A stretch of DNA of 37,356 nucleotides from Bacteroidales bacterium. Lineage in GTDB: Bacteria > Bacteroidota > Bacteroidia > Bacteroidales > FEN-979. The notes under the pieces were generated by a model. The model did no database searches and was not told where the DNA came from. It was given only the letters and a program-made list of their open reading frames with translations. Below, in pieces: positions 33,522-37,356 of the stretch; the first letter of the stretch is position 1, and the number at the start of each line of letters is the position of its first letter. The translations under genes and the position numbers were made by a program. The stretch covers positions 1-37,356 of the forward strand of contig JADGPR010000025.1 in assembly GCA_017882335.1 (NCBI GenBank). Reading direction: 5' to 3'.

Positions 33522-34097
33522 TTGATATTAAGCAACGTCGATATCTTACACGGATTAAAAGACGGATCGTTCTCAATAGATCCGTTCCCCGGTGAAGACC
33601 CGGGAAAACCTCCGTTTAATACATCTTCTGTTGATTTAAGGTTAGGTGAGGAAATATTGGTATTAGAAAAAATAGACCCCGTACAACTTGATTTAAGGAA
33701 GCCGGGAATTGCGCACTTTCTGCACAAAAACTCCAAACACATACCCATTACCGAAAGGCAACCATTTACTTTAATAAAAGGTGATTTTGTCTTGGGGACT
33801 ACACTTGAAAGGGTTAATTTTCCAATTCACCTTAATGGATTGTGTTATAGTGCAAGGATCGAGGGTAAAAGCTCAATCGCAAGGTGTGGTATATTGGTTC
33901 ACTTCACCGCCCCGACCATCCATGCTGGATTTTCGGGAAATATTACTTTGGAAATATTGAATATGGGTGCGTTGGATTTTCTATTGATCCCCGGAATGTT
34001 TATTTGTCAGTTAATAATCGAGGAGGTAAAAGGATATCCTGTAAATACCCCCAACCAATTCGTTGGTCAAGACAATCCCGCCGGGGTAGTAAAATAA
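33522..34097 (+). CDS. dcd: dCTP deaminase, TTG start
   Basis: 191 residues, normal length for the trimeric dUTPase-fold dCTP deaminase that converts dCTP to dUTP. Seen: MILSNVDILHGLKDGSFSID at the N-terminus, NTSSVDLRLGEEILVLE, then SARIEGKSSIARCGILVHFT and PTIHAGFSGNITLEILN, the latter containing the catalytic Glu position. The start is TTG at 33522, chosen because the family begins MILS-D/N. It is co-transcribed with the 94-residue protein and convergent with the restriction-modification gene, whose stop is 19 bases away. It could serve general pyrimidine metabolism, a mobile element, or dCTP-depletion defence; the short single-domain form lacks the extra NTPase domain of known defence deaminases. 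Confidence 0.88.
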   Translation: MILSNVDILHGLKDGSFSIDPFPGEDPGKPPFNTSSVDLRLGEEILVLEKIDPVQLDLRKPGIAHFLHKNSKHIPITERQPFTLIKGDFVLGTTLERVNFPIHLNGLCYSARIEGKSSIARCGILVHFTAPTIHAGFSGNITLEILNMGALDFLLIPGMFICQLIIEEVKGYPVNTPNQFVGQDNPAGVVK

Positions 34098-34116
34098 TTT
34101 TTATCTTTTTGAGAAA

Positions 34117-36459
34117 TCAAGAGTTGCTTCTGAAATAATGGATAACTGGAAATCCGTTTGAAATTCTGGTTATTTCCCCCATCTTTTCAAAATCAGGTTC
34201 TCCATTTTCCAGAACGGGTACAATTACACTGGTTTTGTCTATCCTTTTTTTCCCAAACTTACGTGCAAAAACATATCTCCACTTTTCTTTGCTAAGTAAA
34301 AACGCAATATAATAAAGTGCGTTAACGGGGATTATTACATCTTTCTTTGGGGTTAGAATTGCCACCTTATAAAATGCGTAATAAGAGAATTCCTGAACAA
34401 AACTCGAACAAATACTGCCGTCTGTTGCAACTGTTATAGATGGAAACGGATATACTCGATTTGGTTTCCTCCATGTTGTTATCCCATTCATAAACTCACT
34501 TGTAGATACTACTGGCATATTTCCATCATCCAAATCTTCAATTTCATCCTTTCCTCCTAAAACGACATCAAAATATTTAGAAACATTCATGTTGCCAAAC
34601 GTTATACCACTAAATGATATTGATGATTTTGATTCAAATAATGTTTTTTCAACAATCAGAACACCCCGATCTTCAATGGAATTATTAATAACCCGATTCC
34701 CCATTGCAATATAAAAAGATGCATGTTTTCTAATGAATTCTTCAAATTCATAAATAAAGTCAGCGTCCGAATGAATTTTATTCTCTATATAATTTTCAGG
34801 AGCCCATTCTTCAGATTTAATATTTATAGATGGATATGCTGTAAATTCAGGTATGGAGGATTTTTTTTGAAACGCGCTTAGAACATCTTGTAGTTGGGAG
34901 CCGTCTTTTTCAATCCTGTATTTCTTCTTTACTTTAAATCCATCGTTTACAATCCGAGCCATGAAAACTTTTTTATTTTCATGGGGTACCCCTTTCTGAA
35001 TTATAAGAATTGCGGTATTGTAAGAAGAATAAGGTTCAAATAAATCAGGTGGTAATGTAGCAACAAAAAAAAGTGTATTTGATTTTAATATTTTTTTATG
35101 CCAGTCGTCCATTCTTACTAATAAAGAGTATGGTACGATTGACGCAAGGAAACCTCTATTTGTAATGCTTTTTAATGCACGATCTAAAAATTTTATGGTA
35201 GGCGTATCTGTCTTTTTATTATGCGGAAATGGGGGATTCATTAATACAAAATCAACATCTTGTTCCGGATAGTTAACTAACTTAAAACAGTTATCTTTCA
35301 CAACACCACTTTTGCCGTCTCCCCTTAAAATCATATTAGTGATACAAAGTGCAGCAGTTGCCGGTTCGGATTCTATACCAAATAAGTTATTCCCAATTAA
35401 TTTTACCGCATCTTCATAGGGTAGATTTTCCTTTGCAACCATTTTTCTCAAAGCACCAACGAGAAATCCGCCAGTACCACACGCCGGGTCTAATATCGTA
35501 TCAGATGGAGAGATATCGAGTATTTCACACATAAAATCAATAATATGCCTTGGTGTGAAATATTGACCAATTGTATTTTTCCCTGTATATCTAAAGAATG
35601 TCTCGTAGAGCTGACCCAAATAATCATGCTCTTGTATAAATGATCTGATATTGAGTGTTTGTAGGATTTCAACTATTTCCCACGACATTTCTGCAAGAAT
35701 GGTGTTCTGATTATCCACCCTCAGGCTTTTCGATAAAACAGATTTCCCGGCAGCCGCCAGGGCTGATTCCGAATTGGAATTTATTTGATTGAGAACAACT
35801 TTGTGGTTGACCGATACCTCTCCCTGCCATAATGCCAACATAAATGTTGCAATATAGGTTGGTCTTAATTCGTCCTTTATCTTACATTCGCGAAAAATCT
35901 CATTCAATCTATTTGCGTTACTTGCGAGAACCTTTCCGCTTGGTATCTCTGGCTTTACTTCTATTAGGGAGGGATTCTGCAATATTCTTTCTGTTTGTTC
36001 GGGTGATGGTATCCAGTCAACAGGAATCCCGTTTAAAGTTAAATTCACCCAATCCTTTCCGATTAACCTTTTTACCGAAACGGCACATATCTCTTTTTCT
36101 CCCCCAGCAACGCCAACGCATAGAACATTATGTGAGTGTTCTTTACAGGCCTCTCCATAATGAATTGCATCGGAAATTGCTAAACCAATTTGTTTTGAAT
36201 CTGGCTTTGTTTCTACTATTAATATTGGTTTTAACCCCTCAAAAGAATCAACCAGTAAAAAATCGGGATACCCGTCCCCAGTACCTTTTTTTGATTTTGA
36301 TTTTCCTTTAAATATTTTATTGAGATGTTTATGGTTTTTGTATTCATTTTCTTCAAGACACTGCCCCCCATTCCCAACAAGATCAGTGTTCCAATATCTA
36401 ATTTTTAAAATTTCTCTTGCAACATATCTTGCACGTTGTTCGGTTTGTCTTTTAGCCAT
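34117..36459 (-). CDS. Single-chain restriction-modification enzyme: PD-(D/E)XK nuclease, N6-adenine methylase, specificity domain
   Basis: 780 residues. Seen in order: a nuclease-like N-terminus with Glu/Asp/Glu-x-Lys spacing (GYPDFLLV at 63-70, then ILIVETKPD with Glu83 and Lys85), as in type I HsdR N-domains; an HsdM-type linker (QLYETFFRYTGKNTIGQYFT); the SAM motif DPACGTGGF at 324-332; the catalytic NPPF at 408-411; and, from about 620, one target-recognition-like domain (YFDVVLGGKDEIEDLDDGNM, PVVSTSEFMNGI, SITVATDGSICS). No separate hsdR, hsdS or hsdM lies nearby, so this is best described as a type IIG-like or type I-derived R-M-S fusion. Only one recognition domain is visible. The active-site residues are present. 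AT-rich codon usage suggests transfer. Confidence 0.88.
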   Translation of the reverse strand: MAKRQTEQRARYVAREILKIRYWNTDLVGNGGQCLEENEYKNHKHLNKIFKGKSKSKKGTGDGYPDFLLVDSFEGLKPILIVETKPDSKQIGLAISDAIHYGEACKEHSHNVLCVGVAGGEKEICAVSVKRLIGKDWVNLTLNGIPVDWIPSPEQTERILQNPSLIEVKPEIPSGKVLASNANRLNEIFRECKIKDELRPTYIATFMLALWQGEVSVNHKVVLNQINSNSESALAAAGKSVLSKSLRVDNQNTILAEMSWEIVEILQTLNIRSFIQEHDYLGQLYETFFRYTGKNTIGQYFTPRHIIDFMCEILDISPSDTILDPACGTGGFLVGALRKMVAKENLPYEDAVKLIGNNLFGIESEPATAALCITNMILRGDGKSGVVKDNCFKLVNYPEQDVDFVLMNPPFPHNKKTDTPTIKFLDRALKSITNRGFLASIVPYSLLVRMDDWHKKILKSNTLFFVATLPPDLFEPYSSYNTAILIIQKGVPHENKKVFMARIVNDGFKVKKKYRIEKDGSQLQDVLSAFQKKSSIPEFTAYPSINIKSEEWAPENYIENKIHSDADFIYEFEEFIRKHASFYIAMGNRVINNSIEDRGVLIVEKTLFESKSSISFSGITFGNMNVSKYFDVVLGGKDEIEDLDDGNMPVVSTSEFMNGITTWRKPNRVYPFPSITVATDGSICSSFVQEFSYYAFYKVAILTPKKDVIIPVNALYYIAFLLSKEKWRYVFARKFGKKRIDKTSVIVPVLENGEPDFEKMGEITRISNGFPVIHYFRSNS

Positions 36460-36487
36460 ATTGTTTTATCTTTAGATAAGTGATTAT

Positions 36488-36694
36488 TCACTTCCCCGTT
36501 TTTTCACTTTTTGAATTTTCCCCCTTTTCAACATCTTCAATAAGTTTCTCGTAAAATTTAAGGTTTGTTACAAGGTCAATATTTTCTTTAAGCCGGTTTC
36601 GCTTCTTGATCTTATTGCGTATTTTTCGCTTGTCCATCCCATTAGGGAGCACCCATGATCCCAAAGATTTTAATAAATCTAAAATTTTATTCAT
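36488..36694 (-). CDS. Small basic protein of unknown function
   Basis: 68 residues, not recognised. Strongly basic and probably helical, with the cluster KRKIRNKIKKRNRLKENIDL and a charged tail (EDVEKGENSKSEKTGK). Such composition suits nucleic-acid binding or a scaffold role, but this is a guess. Its ATG overlaps the stop of the BRO-N gene by eight bases and its stop is 28 bases before the restriction enzyme ATG, so the three genes look like one operon. Confidence 0.55.
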   Translation of the reverse strand: MNKILDLLKSLGSWVLPNGMDKRKIRNKIKKRNRLKENIDLVTNLKFYEKLIEDVEKGENSKSEKTGK

Positions 36695-37356
36695 CTTTCT
36701 TTTCCGGCGGTACGTCTGATGTTGCTTTGAGAAGTTTATCGAATCCAGTTAATTTTGGTTTAACCCTTATCCCCTCTAATATTTTAGGTAAATAATCAAT
36801 TGCAACAGGGTCTCTGTCCTGAAAATATCCCGTTGCCCGATTAAAAAGCCAATCATTTTCCACGTATTCAATAAAGGCGGGTAATACTTGGTTCTCGTAT
36901 TGTCGTGCATCAACCTCTAAACCGTTTGGAAGGATGTGTTTGTATGTGATAAATTTACCCCTAAATTCAGGATAATTTTTTTCTAACCAATCCGGGAATG
37001 TTTTTCCGACACTTACATCCGGCCTAATTTCTTTACCGTCCGGGGCTTTGTCTGCAATAATATGCCCAGCCTGTTCAAGTTTCCCATGTAAACGTATAAA
37101 TAACTCACTTATAATAGAAAAATATCCAGGTGTTACCCTATCCCAATTGTCATTAAACCGTCTTACAAAAATCGGGATTACTCCATATCTACCTGTTTTG
37201 CGTATTGTCGGGATAACCTCGCTAAAAATCCAATCCTCAAACTTTTCCGCACGTGGCATTTGAGATTTCAATATTAATCTGTAAACATCAGATTCGGGTA
37301 TGATCCATGTTTCATGTGCAACACCCTGATTGTCAGATATGGGATATTTCATCCCG
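36687..37356 (-). CDS. BRO-N domain protein (antirepressor-like), 5' end outside window
   Basis: At least 221 residues. The N-terminal part shows the second half of a BRO-N domain: IIPESDVYRLILKSQMPRAE continuing into KFEDWIFSEVIPTIRKTGRYG. BRO-N usually has about 50 more residues before this, and the frame stays open to the window edge, so the ATG at 37352 is probably internal and the gene partial. The C-terminal part (VGKTFPDWLEKNYPEFRGKF, LEVDARQYENQVLPAFIEYV) was not recognised. BRO-N proteins are common in phages and mobile elements and can act as DNA-binding antirepressors. It is the first visible gene of the operon with the 68-residue protein and the restriction enzyme. Confidence 0.75.
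   Translation of the reverse strand, partial: GMKYPISDNQGVAHETWIIPESDVYRLILKSQMPRAEKFEDWIFSEVIPTIRKTGRYGVIPIFVRRFNDNWDRVTPGYFSIISELFIRLHGKLEQAGHIIADKAPDGKEIRPDVSVGKTFPDWLEKNYPEFRGKFITYKHILPNGLEVDARQYENQVLPAFIEYVENDWLFNRATGYFQDRDPVAIDYLPKILEGIRVKPKLTGFDKLLKATSDVPPEKKDE

Noticed and set aside
33522-34097. dCTP deaminase as a proven anti-phage defence gene
   Set aside because: It is a normal-length single-domain enzyme; context is suggestive but a metabolic role is equally possible.

Overview
The window reads as chromosomal DNA of an uncultured-type, aerobic member of the Bacteroidota. The signs are TAnnTTTG-type -7 promoter boxes, four secreted proteins ending in type IX secretion system (T9SS) C-terminal sorting domains, an OmpA-family protein with the domain order of the T9SS component PorE, the DUF4159, DUF4301 and DUF4369 families, and an initiation factor 3 with the Bacteroidota-type N-terminus. 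No rRNA, tRNA, CRISPR array or transposase gene was seen.

Layout. (1) 1-5865: short tandem repeats, then a leftward block with a DUF4159 protein, rsmE, a DUF4440 lipoprotein and a 1225-residue T9SS cargo protein. (2) 5941-15317: one leftward respiratory operon. In transcription order it encodes a TAT-exported four-cluster Fe-S protein, an NrfD-like quinol-oxidising membrane subunit, a membrane-anchored monoheme cytochrome c, a DoxX-like protein, SCO1, oxidase subunits I, III, IV and II (subunit II carries a fused cytochrome c, so caa3-type) and the heme farnesyltransferase. The first three genes look like a pared-down alternative complex III wired directly to an A2-type caa3 oxidase. (3) 15476-18937: two tandem paralogous T9SS cargo proteins with near-identical terminators and promoter boxes. 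(4) 19162-27413: rightward housekeeping genes ffh-folD-queE, a PorE-like gene, and thrS-infC-rpmI-rplT. infC appears to start at an AUA codon behind a strong Shine-Dalgarno sequence. (5) 27555-32267: a leftward thioredoxin-fold lipid/periplasm-type protein and a DUF4301 protein, and a divergent T9SS-exported subtilisin. (6) 32350-37356: an AT-rich accessory segment. A roughly 0.9 kb gene-free region with dyad repeats leads to a small unknown protein plus dCTP deaminase. Convergent to these are a single-chain restriction-methylation-specificity enzyme, a 68-residue basic protein and a truncated BRO-N (antirepressor-like) protein.

The most unusual non-coding feature is a family of short (7, 8 and 9 bp) degenerate tandem repeats filling many intergenic gaps. 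In the oxidase operon three consecutive spacers share one composite architecture: stop codon, octamer array, conserved linker, nonamer array, heptamer array, next gene. A fourth copy lies inverted between the DUF4440 gene and rsmE. Related heptamer arrays sit in the thrS-infC and infC-rpmI gaps, after rplT, around the PorE-like gene and at the left edge of the window.

All calls were made by reading motifs and translations by eye. No database search, structure prediction or composition statistic was run.
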